A DNA stretch of 64,000 bases from CBDANW01 sp965197825 (lineage in GTDB: Bacteria > Acidobacteriota > Vicinamibacteria > Marinacidobacterales > DATDRI01): assembly GCA_965197825.1 (NCBI GenBank), contig CBDANW010000003.1, positions 1,736,001-1,800,000 of the forward strand, in the 5' to 3' direction. Shown piece after piece: positions 17,959-27,903 of this stretch. Every line of letters starts with the position of its first letter. Position 1 is the first letter of the stretch. Below the pieces are notes generated by a model. It was given only the letters and a program-made list of their open reading frames with translations. It searched no databases and was not told where the DNA came from. Made by a program: the position numbers and the translations under genes.

Positions 17959-18930
17959 ATGCCCACCGCGCTACTAGGACTCTTGCTTCTTCTTCAGCAG
18001 GCCCCTGCGGGTCTTTTTCAGAACGATCCGGATGAGCCGGGTGAAAGTGACCCGGTGGTCGAGGCAACCCAAGAACAAGAAGCGCCGCGCTACGGCATCT
18101 CGGCAGATTTCGATTGGAGTTTCAGCAACTCGGAGAAGAGTCCCCTCGACGCGACCTTCTACGGTGACAACCTCCTCAGTTGCTTCGCGTCTCGCTGCTC
18201 TTCAACTTTCAGGCTTCCAACCGAGTCGGCCTCTATGTGAATCTCACGTCGGAGAACGGCGGGTCACCGCATCTGTACGGAGGCTTCGTTCGCCTGGGCT
18301 CCTTTCAGCGACAAGAATTTCTGGGTGCAGGCGGGAAAGATCCCGCAAGCTTTCGGCGCGTTCCCAGAGCGCTGGTATCCATTGGTCAACCCGTTAGTCG
18401 GCAACCCGCTCATGTGCTCATACCTGACGTCACTGCAAGCCCGCAGCGTCCCGGAGAATGCCGGGGACTTGTTGAGCCAACGAGGCAATGGGTTCTCGTC
18501 CCAGTTCGGCGGCCCGGGCGGAAGTTCGCCACACGCCGGCATGCCCATGATCCAGATCTTTAGGTGGAGCGCTGGCGGGATCGGCTAGGAAGTGTCGGTC
18601 CGTTCGAGTATCTGGACGGCGTCACGGCGGGAAGCGTTTCCAACCCACTCCAGGTCGACGACAACGGAGGCACACAAGTCTTGGGAAGAGCTCGTTTCCG
18701 TCCTTCGCCGGCCGTGAACGCGGGCATCTCCGCGGCGCACGGCCCATATCTCGCCGATCTCTCCGAGCAGGCCCTGGACGGCAGGCCTCGCGACTCCTTT
18801 CATCAAACCGCCCTCGGGGGGGATTTTTTTTATGGTGGAGGTCATCTTCTTCTGTACGGTGAACTGGTATGGTCGCGCTGGGATAGCCCCAACATCGACG
18901 AGCCCCTCGATGCGACGTCAGCGTTCGTCG
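17959..18930 (+). pseudogene. Outer-membrane porin-like beta-barrel gene, frameshifted and cut by IS66
   Basis: The start encodes a signal peptide (MPTALLGLLLLLQQAPAG) and a mature N-terminus YGISADFDWSFSNSEKSPLD. The barrel then continues through three further frames: LLFNFQASNRVGLYVNLTSE, NFWVQAGKIPQAFGAFPERW and GPFEYLDGVTAGSVSNPLQV, the last running to SAFVEY near 18930. The alternation of short aromatic strands and the AGKIPQAFGAF motif is typical of porin-like barrels. At about 18935 the sequence passes in frame into an IS66 transposase, so the 3' part is lost. At least three frame lesions plus the insertion make it a pseudogene. Confidence 0.65.
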
Positions 18931-20062
18931 AGTACCGCTGCCGATGTAACGCGAACGTCGTCACCGCACCGGCGGCGACGAAGCTTCAGCCCGGAGGCCG
19001 CTACTCGGTGGAGTTCGCGACCGAAGTGGCCATCAGCAAGTACCTGGACCATATGCCTCTCGAGCGCCAGGTTCGGATGATGCGCCGCGAAGGGCTAGAT
19101 ATCGACAGCCAGACGCTGTGGGACCAGCTGAACGTACTGGCACGTCATCTGAATCCGGTGTACGACGCTCTGGGAGAGAAGGTTTTGGAGTCACCCGTCA
19201 TCCACGCCGACGAAACGCGGTGGCCTCTGATGGGCTCGATGAAGAAGTCGGCGGGCACGGTGTGGGGCGTTTCGAGTCCGGACATCGCGTACTACCGAAT
19301 GCTGCCGACGAAATCGACGGAAGATGGCCAAAAGGTGCTGGGGACCTACTCCGGCATCGCGGTTGTGGACGGCTACGCGGTGTACGAGGTGCTAGCTCGT
19401 GCCGGTCCAGACGGCTACGCGGCTCGTGCCGGTCCACAGTTTCGTCTCGCCCACTGCTGGGCGCACGTGAAAAGAAAGTTCGACGAAGCCAGCGAGCACT
19501 ACCCGCAAGCTTGCTCCGAAGTGCTTCGTTTGATCGGAGAGCTGTACGAAGTCGAACGCGAGGTCCCGGGTCCGTTTCCCGGCGATGAAAAAGCTCAGAA
19601 ACTGAGACTTCGTTTACGCAAGCAACGTTCGCAGCGGATCTTGAAAGCGATTCGGCAATGGGGCGAGAGCCAAAGAGGATTGCCGCGAAGCGACTTCGGC
19701 AAGGCGGTCCGCTACATGCTGGAGAGATGGGAGACACTCACGCTGTTCGCCGAAAACCCTCTCGTCTGGCTTGACAACAATCACGCCGAGCGCGCCCTGA
19801 GGGAACCTGTCGTCGGTCGCAAAAATCACTACGGCAGTCGAACGAAACGCGGAACCGACGTCGCAGCGCTGTTCTACACCCTGTGCGAGACCGCGAAGCT
19901 TCAGAACGTCGACCCCAGGGCCTACATGCTCGAAGCGGCCTACGCCGCTATCAACCAGCCAGGAACCGTGTTACTCCCCGACGCCCTACGCGACAACTCC
20001 GCTGCGTAGCTTCTCCTCCGAATCGCGACGTCCCAACCCGCTCCAGTGGGGCACGGCGAGGA
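18931..20062 (+). mobile_element. IS66 element remnant, tnpC transposase lacking its N-terminus
   Basis: From the last zinc-finger cysteines (CRCNANVVTAP) the frame reads a nearly complete IS66 transposase: GGRYSVEFATEVAISKYLDH, ADETRWPLMG (catalytic Asp), VVDGYAVYE, LAHCWAHVKRKFDE, VWLDNNHAERALREPVVGRK (catalytic Glu region), stop at 20009. An in-gene tandem duplication of GCTCGTGCCGGTCCA inserts a few residues near 19398-19440. The first part of tnpC and tnpA/tnpB are missing and the frame is fused to the porin. The conserved right end (to about 20062) recurs in inverted orientation at 56537-56592. Confidence 0.85.
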
Positions 20063-20065
20063 GTT

Positions 20066-20323
20066 ACAAAGAGAAATGGTCATGGCCGTAATGGGGCCAA
20101 GGACTACACAGGCGCCAAACAGGAGACGGTGAGCCATGGCGAAGTGAAAGCGGGCGGCCCATGCCCCGAGCCTCTGTGCCAAGGCAAGCTCTATGACACC
20201 CAAGCTCCGAGAAAGGATGTGGAGCTGAAAGCTCAGCCCCCGATCCAGGCGACGGTATACGAACGCCAGATGCTGCGATGCGCAGGTTGCCAGAAGACGT
20301 TCACCGCGCCGCTTCCGCCTCAG
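20066..20323 (+). mobile_element. Internal scrap of a second IS66-type tnpC
   Basis: The frame reads GHGRNGAKDY, CPEPLCQGKLYDTQAPRKDV and ATVYERQMLRCAGCQKTFTAPLP, which is the zinc-binding N-terminal segment of an IS66 tnpC. Bases about 20203-20323 are repeated in inverted orientation at the right end of the window (63880-64000), where the gene is longer. Only this segment survives here, joined directly to an IS256 scrap. Confidence 0.75.
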
Positions 20324-20985
20324 GGCCGTCGTGCGGATCCGGCCGTGCCTCTTCAACGAGCGAGTCGGATCCAGAGCGAGTGTTGAATCAGATCTTGGTG
20401 GGGGTATCGACCCGAAATTACGAATCGAGTCTGGACAAACCCGCGGCCAAGTTGAAGTCTCGTGGCACGAGTAAGAGTGCCGCCAGCCGTCACCTCGTGA
20501 GCCAGACGACTAAGAAGCTCGAGGAATACCTGTCTCGGCGGCTAGAGGAGTTCGAGCTTGCGGCACTGATGCTGGATGGCCTTGAGGTGGCCGGACAGAC
20601 CGTCGTCGTAACTCTCGGTATCACAATAGATGGAACGAAGGTGCCCCTGGGTATATGGCTGGGCTCGACGGAGAACTCTCGGGTGTGCACCGCGATGTTG
20701 CAGGACCTTCTCGAGCGAGGCTTGCGCGTCGATGAGTCGATTCTCTGCGTAGTGGACGGAGGCAAAGGCATCCGCAAGGCACTCGTCGATGTTTTGGGGG
20801 ACCTCGCGGTCATCCAAAGGTGCCAGATCCATAAACTCCAGAATCTTCGCTCGTACCTTCCCAAGTCTCGTCACGCCTACGTGCTCCAGACGATGAAGGA
20901 AGCCTACAAGTGCAAGAGTGCCGACAAGGCGCGCAAGCGACTTCAGGCATTGGTGTCGTGGCTCGAGCGAAACGGTAAATTGTAG
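20324..20985 (+). mobile_element. IS256 (mutator-type) transposase fragment
   Basis: Residues such as ALMLDGLEVAGQTVVVTLGI, DGTKVPLGIWLGSTENSRV, LCVVDGGKGIRKALVDVLGD and VIQRCQIHKLQNLRSYLP are the IS256 catalytic core with two of the DDE aspartates. Both ends are missing: the 5' side is joined to an IS66 scrap and the 3' side (near 20985) abuts a truncated threonine aldolase gene. Not autonomous. Confidence 0.82.
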
Positions 20986-21401
20986 GTATTCTCGACGGTG
21001 ATGAGGCTGGTCTGGGATCGATGATAGTTCTTGGGGCGGATGGCCTTCCGCATGGCCTCGACTTCCATGGCGCCGTCTTTGACGGGGATGGGACGGGGTA
21101 ACGCGCCGGAGATGGCGGCCATGGCGCCCATCTCGAAGTTATAAATATGACTAAGCTCTTCGGTGATGACCTCGTCGCCGGGCTCGGTGTGGAGCTTGAC
21201 CGCGATCTGGTTTCCCATGGTGCCGCTGGGTACGAAGACCGCAGCTTCCGTGCCGAGCATCGCGGCAGCCTTTTCTTGCAACTTGTTGACGGTGGGGTCT
21301 TCGCCGTAGACGTCATCGCCCACCTCGGCTTCAGCCATGGCGCGGCGCATCGCCGGCGTGGGTTTGGTGACGGTGTCGCTTCTGAGATCGATGACACTCA
21401 C
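20986..21401 (-). pseudogene. Threonine aldolase family gene, 3' part deleted
   Basis: The first 139 residues match low-specificity L-threonine aldolases (PLP enzymes): IDLRSDTVTKPTPAMRRAM, VGDDVYGEDPTVNKLQEKAA, FVPSGTMGNQIAV and the stretch ending LITVENTYN. At this conserved asparagine the match stops and the sequence becomes the IS256 scrap; an accidental frame continues to 20943. The PLP lysine region is lost. The ATG overlaps the hemW stop by four bases, so this was the last gene of the moxR-bat-hemW operon before the insertion. Confidence 0.85.
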
Positions 21402-22540
21402 AGGAAGATCTCGAAGACTTCGTTCGAGACGAGAAATCCCTTCTCGCTGAGCCGGAGGACGCCGTCCGAGACGTTGACAAGGCCCAGGTCGACGAACGGC
21501 TTGAGTCTGTCGCCGTATCGATCCATGACGGAGACACCGTACCGTTTTCCGACTTCCCGGAGGGAGACACCCTGCACGCGGCGCAGGCCCGTGAAGAGGT
21601 GCTCGGCGGCGCGCCTCTGTGGCTCGTAGGGCTCGGTCGTTTCGGTGGCGACGCCGGACTGATGGATCTTTTCGACGTACCGTGCAGAACTTCTCACGTT
21701 CCAGTAGCGGGCGCCTCCGTAATAAAAATGCGCGGAAGCTCCGAAGCCAAGGTACGGCTGGTCGGTCCAGTACTTGAGATTCTGCCGGCTCTCGAAACCC
21801 GGACGCGCGAGGTTCGAGATTTCGTAGTGTTTGAGCTCGAGCGCGGTCAAAGCTTCGCGCACCAGGCGGTAAGACTCCAACGTGTTGACGTCATCGGGGA
21901 GCTCGAGGTTGCCGAGGGCTTCCTCCTTGGCCATCGGTACTTCGGAGCCGAGCTCCAGGATGTAGACCGAAGCGTGCTCGGGTCGCAACTCGGGAAGTCG
22001 CTCTAGATCCTTTGTGAGATCTTCGCCGGGTAGGCCCACCATGAAGTCCATATTAAGGTTGGTGAGGCCGACGCTGCGGGCGTCGCGGAACGTCTCGCGG
22101 ATCTCCTCGGCGCCGTGTTGGCGTCCGATCGCCTGGAGCACCTTATCGTTGAGGCTCTGTCCCCCCACCGAGAGCCGGTTGACACCGGCGGCGACGTAAC
22201 CTTTCAGAGTCTTCCGATCGGCGGTTTCGGGGTCGAGCTCGATGGAGACCTCGGCGTCGGCTGCGACCTGAAAGCGCCAGTGCACCGTTTCCAGGATCTC
22301 GCGAAGCTGATCGGAGTTCAGAAGGGATGGCGTGCCGCCACCAAAGTAAATCGAGTCGACGTGGAGAGGATCCTTCTTCCCTCCCGGGCGGGCACCGACG
22401 ATCTCCCGTTTCAGCGCCTTGAAATAAGCCTTTTCGAAATCCTGTTGGCGAGGTGCCGTGGCAAAGCTGCAGAAAGGACAGATGGTGCGGCAGAACGGGA
22501 TGTGGATGTAGATTCCGAGCGGCTCAGATGATTTCGACAT
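21398..22540 (-). CDS. hemW: HemW-like radical SAM protein
   Basis: A 380-residue radical-SAM protein starting GIYIHIPFCRTICPFCSFAT, which contains CxxxCxxC with the extra HemW-type residue after it. YFGGGTPSLL, RLSVGGQSLND and LKYWTDQPYLGFGASAHFYY are HemW family motifs; a C-terminal winged HemN_C domain closes the protein. HemW binds haem and is thought to traffic it rather than oxidise coproporphyrinogen. The start at 22540 has AGGAGA five bases upstream and overlaps the batE-like gene by 17 bases. It is part of the Bat operon transcript. Confidence 0.85.
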   Translation of the reverse strand: MSKSSEPLGIYIHIPFCRTICPFCSFATAPRQQDFEKAYFKALKREIVGARPGGKKDPLHVDSIYFGGGTPSLLNSDQLREILETVHWRFQVAADAEVSIELDPETADRKTLKGYVAAGVNRLSVGGQSLNDKVLQAIGRQHGAEEIRETFRDARSVGLTNLNMDFMVGLPGEDLTKDLERLPELRPEHASVYILELGSEVPMAKEEALGNLELPDDVNTLESYRLVREALTALELKHYEISNLARPGFESRQNLKYWTDQPYLGFGASAHFYYGGARYWNVRSSARYVEKIHQSGVATETTEPYEPQRRAAEHLFTGLRRVQGVSLREVGKRYGVSVMDRYGDRLKPFVDLGLVNVSDGVLRLSEKGFLVSNEVFEIFL

Positions 22541-23306
22541 CGGTCTCCTGCACCCAGCCGGTGAGGCCGTTGGGCAGTCTAATTTGTAGCCAGCCCTCCC
22601 GTCCACCGAGCACGGAGACCTTGAGTCCCTCGTGAATCTCCGCTAACTGCGGATTGGCCTCGCCCGGACCGCTGCGAACGTCCAGCGTTTGGACGAGCGC
22701 GATGGCCTCCTCACTCCCTCCCGACGATTGCACCTTGGCGGTCAATACTGTCGCCGAGACGAGAGTGATGGCTCCCACGGCGACCAGAGTATAGATCGCC
22801 GGCGTCCGAAAACGGGGCCAAATTCCCAGAATCAGGATCGAGGCGGCAACGCCGCCGAGCACGAAAGAAAGACTCAAAAGCGCGGCGCAGAGATCGGGGT
22901 CGAGCGCGTTGTATAGATCCACCGCCCAGGCCACGTACGACGGCATCGGCGGCCGCTGCACCACGTCCACGATGAGCTCGTTGGCGAAGACGAGATTGGC
23001 TCGCGCGTCCTCGTCGCCCGGTATCTCGCGGAGCGCGCGTTCATAATTAAGGATGGCGGGTCCGAGGCGGCCGCTCTTGAAATAGGCGTTGCCGAGATTG
23101 TAGTAGATGGCGCCATCGTCGATGCCCTGGGCAAGCAGCGCTTCGTATTGCTCGACGGCTTCCTGGAAGCGACCCTCGCGGTAAAGCTCTTCGCCTCGTT
23201 GGAATACGTCTTGAGGAGACTGCGTGAAGAGGAAGCCGGTTTCGAATACGTCCTGAGGCGAAACGGACTGCGCGAGGAGAAAGCCAGCGAGGAACCAGGC
23301 GCTCAT
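22524..23306 (-). CDS. batE: BatE-like TPR/SH3 membrane protein
   Basis: 260 residues: N-terminal signal/hydrophobic segment, two TPR units (DVFQRGEELYREGRFQEAVE and GAIYYNLGNAYFKSGRLGPA), two membrane helices (about 140-190), and a C-terminal bacterial SH3 domain (VQTLDVRSGPGEANPQLAEI ... GLTGWVQ). This is BatE architecture. It overlaps batD by four bases. In the Bat complex it is presumed to be a periplasmic protein interaction component. Confidence 0.83.
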   Translation of the reverse strand: MSAWFLAGFLLAQSVSPQDVFETGFLFTQSPQDVFQRGEELYREGRFQEAVEQYEALLAQGIDDGAIYYNLGNAYFKSGRLGPAILNYERALREIPGDEDARANLVFANELIVDVVQRPPMPSYVAWAVDLYNALDPDLCAALLSLSFVLGGVAASILILGIWPRFRTPAIYTLVAVGAITLVSATVLTAKVQSSGGSEEAIALVQTLDVRSGPGEANPQLAEIHEGLKVSVLGGREGWLQIRLPNGLTGWVQETDVEII

Positions 23307-25129
23307 CCGAGATGTTTGTCCAGGACAACGATGGCCCGCTCGGCGCGCTCGAGCAGCTCTTCCATCTCCTGGCGGGTCCTTTCTCCGGGGGTGAAACGGG
23401 CGAACTCGCAGGCTTCGATGGTCTCGAGATAATCCTTGCGTGTCGGCTCGGGGACGCCGCGCTCGGCGAGCATCGTGTCGATCTGCTGCGTGGTCAGTCC
23501 CGAGTGACTGGCTTCCGCCTTGTCCGCAACGTAACCATAAAGCGCCGCGGCGGTGACTTCGTAGAAATCCTTCGCGTCACCGTGGGCCGCTTTGGCGGCA
23601 AGTTTCAGTCGTCCATGCGCTTCCTTGCGCGCCCGGCGGCGGCGAAAGACTCCTTGTTGCGATGCTTCTGTGTCTTGCTTCCAGCGGTACGCCACCAGTC
23701 CGAGGTTCCAAAACAAGGGAAGCGCGAGCGTCGCGTAGAAAAGGCCGCTGCGGTAGAAGGGCTTCCGCTGGGCACCGAGCTCCGCGGGCGCGGGTTTAAG
23801 ATAACGCACGTCACGCTGCATCAAGCGCACTTCCGAGCGGGGAACCGTCACCGGGGCACCCACGAGTGCACCAGCGCCTTCGACTTCGAGGGTCAAGGGA
23901 TCGGCGCTCGTTTCGACGTATTGCTCGGTCGCGGGATCGAAATAGGAAAAACTCAAGGGGCCCACCTGGTATCGGCCTGGCGAGCTCGGCACGAGGACGA
24001 ACTCCCAGCGTTTTTCGCCGCCGAAGCCCGAGGAACTGGCGTTCAGTTTCTCTTCCGTCTTGGGATCGTAGGCCCGAAAGTTTTCGGGGGTGGGAAGTTC
24101 GGGAACTTCCACCGTCTTGAGATTCCCCTTCCCTTGGACGACGACCTCCACGGTCAGCGGATCGCCGGCGGCCACGGTCTCTTTGTTGATTTCCAATCCG
24201 AGCTCGTACTGACCGACCGCACCCGAAAAATTCCGTGGCCTGCCTTCCGTCGGCAGAGGTTTCACCTCGAGTGTGACGGGCTGGCTGGCTCGCCGGATGG
24301 TATCCGTGGACCGGAAGAAGAACGAATCGAACGGATCGGACGAGGCGCGAACCCCCATAGAGAACGTGGCGGGCCCAATCGTCGCCTCGCCCGCCTTGGT
24401 GGGAAACAAAACGTTCTTCTGGTTGATGTCGAAGACGTAGAACATTTCGCCATCGATCGTGGTCTCCTGCGGTCCGGGGTCTCTTGCCGCCTGGACTTCT
24501 TCCACCCAGAATCCGGTGAGCTGCGGGCGCTGATCGATATCGAGGCCCACGATCGGCACCTGGGTGTAGAGCCGGTAGTTCAAGATGACTTGTTCACCCA
24601 CGTACACGGAGGGACTGGAGAGCACGGCTTCGACGAAGACCTTGCCGGTCGTGGTGTTCCGTCGTCGCGGCGGGGAAAAACGGTCGAAGCGATTCGGTGG
24701 ACGACTCGAGGCACCCCCCCCGGCACCCAGCACCGAACCGGAGACGACATCTACCTCGATGGGCTCGGTAAGATACTCGGTTCCTTGATAGGTGACGGAG
24801 ATGGAGTCGATGACGTGCTTACCTTCCCGAACCGGCGTCATTCTATAGATGATGGCGCGCGTGGCCGACATCTGCCCGTTGATCCATTGGATGCTCGTCG
24901 ACTGGGATTGGCCTGCCACGCGAAATCCATCGTGTTGGGGAAGTGTCGGTGCGCTGGCGCGACCCAGGCCGTCTCCGTAGATGGAGACGGTGAGCTGGAG
25001 GTCGTCGTCCATGCCGATGCGGTTGGCGTTGACCGAGGCCTCGACGCGGATGTCTTGTGCCTGGACCTCCGGTGATAGGAAGGCAAACAATAAGAGAGGG
25101 ATCCAGCCGAGCCCAATCCGGCTTTTCAT
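23303..25129 (-). CDS. batD: BatD-family periplasmic protein
   Basis: 608 residues from ATG 25129 (MKSRIGLGWIPLLLFAFL signal peptide ending VQAQ). Several Ig-like beta domains follow, with IRVEASVNANRIGMDDDLQL and YVGEQVILNYRLYTQVPIVG typical of BatD, then a membrane helix (about 440-460, GLFYATLALPLFWNLGLVAY) and a cytoplasmic C-terminal helical domain (about 480-608). It is part of the aerotolerance/envelope-stress Bat complex. Overlap of four bases with batE shows coupling. The codons and length are normal; no lesion. Confidence 0.85.
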   Translation of the reverse strand: MKSRIGLGWIPLLLFAFLSPEVQAQDIRVEASVNANRIGMDDDLQLTVSIYGDGLGRASAPTLPQHDGFRVAGQSQSTSIQWINGQMSATRAIIYRMTPVREGKHVIDSISVTYQGTEYLTEPIEVDVVSGSVLGAGGGASSRPPNRFDRFSPPRRRNTTTGKVFVEAVLSSPSVYVGEQVILNYRLYTQVPIVGLDIDQRPQLTGFWVEEVQAARDPGPQETTIDGEMFYVFDINQKNVLFPTKAGEATIGPATFSMGVRASSDPFDSFFFRSTDTIRRASQPVTLEVKPLPTEGRPRNFSGAVGQYELGLEINKETVAAGDPLTVEVVVQGKGNLKTVEVPELPTPENFRAYDPKTEEKLNASSSGFGGEKRWEFVLVPSSPGRYQVGPLSFSYFDPATEQYVETSADPLTLEVEGAGALVGAPVTVPRSEVRLMQRDVRYLKPAPAELGAQRKPFYRSGLFYATLALPLFWNLGLVAYRWKQDTEASQQGVFRRRRARKEAHGRLKLAAKAAHGDAKDFYEVTAAALYGYVADKAEASHSGLTTQQIDTMLAERGVPEPTRKDYLETIEACEFARFTPGERTRQEMEELLERAERAIVVLDKHLG

Positions 25130-25189
25130 GACATTTTTTCCCGAAAACCGACCCATTCTAGCTCAGGACCATGGCGGGCGGGTGAGAGC

Positions 25190-25888
25190 TCACCAGTCCC
25201 TGCCGGAGCCGGGGGTCCGCATGCGCTGATTCTCCTGCTGTTTTCTTTGCTCGGCCCGCTCCATCTCGGCGAGGGCCGCCAGGATTCGCTCCGCCTCTTC
25301 CCTGCTCATGCCCTGGGGCTGGGCTTCTTCGCGCCCTTCAGATGGATTGGGTGCCTGGGACGGATCTTGCTGCTGCTCTTGCTCGCCCTGTGACGGATCC
25401 TGCTTGCCCTGCCGATCTTGCTGTTCCTGATCGCCTTCTTCGGAGCTCTCCTCTCCGTCTTGTTGCTGTTGTTGCTGTTGCTCTTGTAATTTCTGAAGGG
25501 CCAGCTCGAGATTCTGCCGCGCCTCCAGATCCTGGTCGTCGACCTTCAGTGCCTCTTTATACGCGTCGATGGCCTCGGGATAACTCTGCGCGCGATAGTG
25601 GACGTTGCCGCTGTTGTAATGAGAACGCGCTTGGACTTCCGGGGAGCCATCGAGCGCCGTCCGGTACTCCTCGAGGGCCTTGTCCATCTCCTGCTTCCGG
25701 AAGTGAACGTTTCCGATGTTGTAATGGATCTCCGGCGCGTCGGGCGATTGCTCCTGGGCCTGAGTGAACGCCACCAGTGCCTCGTCGAGCTTCCCCTCTT
25801 CGTAGAGCCCGGCGCCCTCCTTGTTCTTTTCGTTGACTCCCCCGCCGAAGACCTGCAGGAGAACGATCGGAGCCCACCAGGCTCTCAT
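25190..25888 (-). CDS. batC: BatC-like TPR protein with Gln-rich tail
   Basis: 232 residues: short hydrophobic N-terminus, three TPR units (about 20-125; NKEGAGLYEEGKLDEALVAF, EIHYNIGNVHFRKQEMDKAL, SHYNSGNVHYRAQSYPEAID), then a long low-complexity segment rich in Gln, Glu, Asp and Ser (about 130-190) and a charged C-terminal helix. A run of Gln codons lies around 25460-25480. It overlaps batB by four bases. BatC proteins are periplasmic TPR partners of the VWA proteins. Confidence 0.82.
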   Translation of the reverse strand: MRAWWAPIVLLQVFGGGVNEKNKEGAGLYEEGKLDEALVAFTQAQEQSPDAPEIHYNIGNVHFRKQEMDKALEEYRTALDGSPEVQARSHYNSGNVHYRAQSYPEAIDAYKEALKVDDQDLEARQNLELALQKLQEQQQQQQQDGEESSEEGDQEQQDRQGKQDPSQGEQEQQQDPSQAPNPSEGREEAQPQGMSREEAERILAALAEMERAEQRKQQENQRMRTPGSGRDW

Positions 25889-26904
25889 GCCGCGGCCTCT
25901 TTCTTGCGACGGCGGCCGCGGGGGATAGCGCTCTCGGCGATCAGAAAAGCGACCGCGAAGCCGAGCGGCCAGTAGTACCGTTCTTCGTATCGGGTGAAGA
26001 GCTGCGCGGTGAGCTCCTTGCTCTCCATCGACGCTACGAGCTCGGCGATCTCTTCGACCTCGGTCCCCTCGTCGCTGGCTCGGAAGTACTCGCCCCCACT
26101 CGCCAGCGCGATCCGTGCCAGCGAGTCTTCGTCCAAACGGCTGAGCACGGGTTGCCCAGCTTCGTCTCGTTTGTAGTCCGTGATCTCGCCCCGCGAGTCG
26201 CGGATGGGAATGGGATCACCCGCAGCCGTTCCGACCCCAACGGTGTGGACGACGACGCCCTCTTCGCTGGCTTGCTCGACCACTTCCATCGGATCGCCCT
26301 CGTGGTGTTCCCCGTCGGTGAGCAGGACGACGACCTTGTATTTCGATTCCTTGGACACGAAGCCGCGTCTCGCGGCGTCGATGGCGCTGGCTACGTTCGT
26401 TCCCGTCGCCGCCACGGCGCCCGTGCTGACGGAATCCAGAAAGATTCGGACCGCACCGTCGTCGAGCGTGAGGGGGCATTGAACGAAGGCGCTCCCGGCG
26501 AAAACGATGAGCCCGACCCGATTCCCCTGCAGGTGGTCGATGAGGTTCGCGGCCATGTGACGCGCCTTCTCCAAGCGCGAGGGCGCGACATCGGTGGCGT
26601 CCATGCTGAGAGAGGTATCGAGCGCGACGAAAACGTCGACGCCGGTTCGCACGACTTCCTCGGTCCTTTCTCCCCACTGCGGTCGCGCCAGGGCGAGCAC
26701 CAGGAAGAAAACGCCGGCGAGGACCAGCCCGCTCTTCAGGCGATCGCGTACCGGGCTCAGGGACTGCGATAGCTTCGCCACCAAGCTTTGGTCCGCGAAA
26801 GCCGCTGTTGCTTTCCTCTTTCGCCGCACCGACCAGAGAAAAAGAGCTCCCAGCAGCGGCACGAGCCACAAGAAGTACAGCGCGGAGAGGTTGGCGAATT
26901 GCAT
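25885..26904 (-). CDS. batB: BatB-like VWA-domain membrane protein
   Basis: 339 residues with two N-terminal membrane helices (about 8-25 and 58-75), a von Willebrand A domain (about 85-290) with the MIDAS motif DTSLSMDATD and a downstream Thr/Asp in LLTDGEHHEGDPMEV, and a C-terminal membrane helix followed by a basic tail. It has the standard BatB layout and follows batA after two bases. VWA domains bind metal and partner proteins; MoxR presumably remodels this complex. Confidence 0.87.
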   Translation of the reverse strand: MQFANLSALYFLWLVPLLGALFLWSVRRKRKATAAFADQSLVAKLSQSLSPVRDRLKSGLVLAGVFFLVLALARPQWGERTEEVVRTGVDVFVALDTSLSMDATDVAPSRLEKARHMAANLIDHLQGNRVGLIVFAGSAFVQCPLTLDDGAVRIFLDSVSTGAVAATGTNVASAIDAARRGFVSKESKYKVVVLLTDGEHHEGDPMEVVEQASEEGVVVHTVGVGTAAGDPIPIRDSRGEITDYKRDEAGQPVLSRLDEDSLARIALASGGEYFRASDEGTEVEEIAELVASMESKELTAQLFTRYEERYYWPLGFAVAFLIAESAIPRGRRRKKEAAA

Positions 26905-26906
26905 TT

Positions 26907-27896
26907 CTATGGAATGCTCAATAGACGGGTTCGCGAAAGGAGCGACTCCGCGAGGAGTAGCCCCAACGCCACCGCCATGAAATAAGGTGCGAGCTCGGTG
27001 TACTGAACGTATTCTCTTTGCTCGATCTCCGTTTTTTCCAGCTCGTCGATCTCCCGGTAGACCTCGACGAGAGATTCCGCGTCCGTGGCCCGAAAGTACT
27101 TTCCTTCGGTGAGCTGTGCGATGTCCTGGAGGGTCTTCTCGTCGATCTCGACCATCACTTCCTGATACACGGTGCCGTAGATAGGATCCTCGAATGGGAA
27201 AGGCGCGAATCCGTCGCGGCCCGCTCCCACGGTGTAGATCTTAATCCCGAATGTCTTGGCCAGCTCGGCGGCGGTGAGAGGATCGATCTCGCCGCGATTG
27301 TTCACGCCGTCGGTGAGGAGAATGATAATGCGACTCTCCGCCTTCGAGTCCTTTAGTCGGTTGACGCTGGTGGCAATGGCGGTGCCGATGGCCGTGCCGT
27401 CTTCGATGGCACCTATCTGGACGTCTTCGAGAAGCGTCTGCAGCACATCGTGATCGATGGTGAGAGGGCACTTGGTGAGCGCGTGAGCCGCGAAGACGAC
27501 CATCCCGATGCGGTCGTGCGGTCGGGACCGGATGAAGTCGGCGACCACTTCTTTGGCCACGTAGAGTCGGTTGCGCGGCTTGAAGTCCTCGGTCTTCATG
27601 CTGCTCGAGATGTCGACGGCGAGCAGAATGTCCACACCCTCGGTGAGCACCTCTTCGCTGCGCGCGCCCGCTTGGGGTCGCGCCAGCGCGACCAGTACCA
27701 GCGTCAGCGCCAGCATCCTTAGTATGAAGGGCAAGACGGACAAGCGTACCCAGATCGAGGGCCGCAGCACGTTCAAGGGGCGAAGATCGGAGTACAGGAG
27801 CGTGGGCCTCTTCTCGCGAAGCTTGTAATGTAAATAGATGAGAGCCGGCACGATGAGAAGCCCGAGCACCAGCCAGGGATAAGCGAGCCGCGTCAT
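26907..27896 (-). CDS. batA: BatA-like VWA-domain membrane protein
   Basis: 329 residues: N-terminal helix pair (YPWLVLGLLIVPALIYLHY and the stretch around 58-75), VWA domain with MIDAS DISSSMKTED and LLTDGVNNRGEIDPLTAAEL, IYTVGAGRDGFAPFPFEDPI typical of BatA, and a final membrane helix. Paralogous to the following batB. Spacing of seven bases from the upstream DUF4381 gene and two bases to batB supports one transcript. Confidence 0.88.
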   Translation of the reverse strand: MTRLAYPWLVLGLLIVPALIYLHYKLREKRPTLLYSDLRPLNVLRPSIWVRLSVLPFILRMLALTLVLVALARPQAGARSEEVLTEGVDILLAVDISSSMKTEDFKPRNRLYVAKEVVADFIRSRPHDRIGMVVFAAHALTKCPLTIDHDVLQTLLEDVQIGAIEDGTAIGTAIATSVNRLKDSKAESRIIILLTDGVNNRGEIDPLTAAELAKTFGIKIYTVGAGRDGFAPFPFEDPIYGTVYQEVMVEIDEKTLQDIAQLTEGKYFRATDAESLVEVYREIDELEKTEIEQREYVQYTELAPYFMAVALGLLLAESLLSRTRLLSIP

Positions 27897-27903
27897 CGCT
27901 GGG

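Noticed and set aside
23312..25075. 587-codon open frame on the plus strand opposite batD
   Set aside because: It is antisense to a well-supported family gene, has no recognisable motif and results from GC-rich codon bias.
25440..25490. CAG-type microsatellite in batC as phase switch
   Set aside because: Unit length is three bases, so changes keep the frame; it encodes an ordinary Gln-rich linker.
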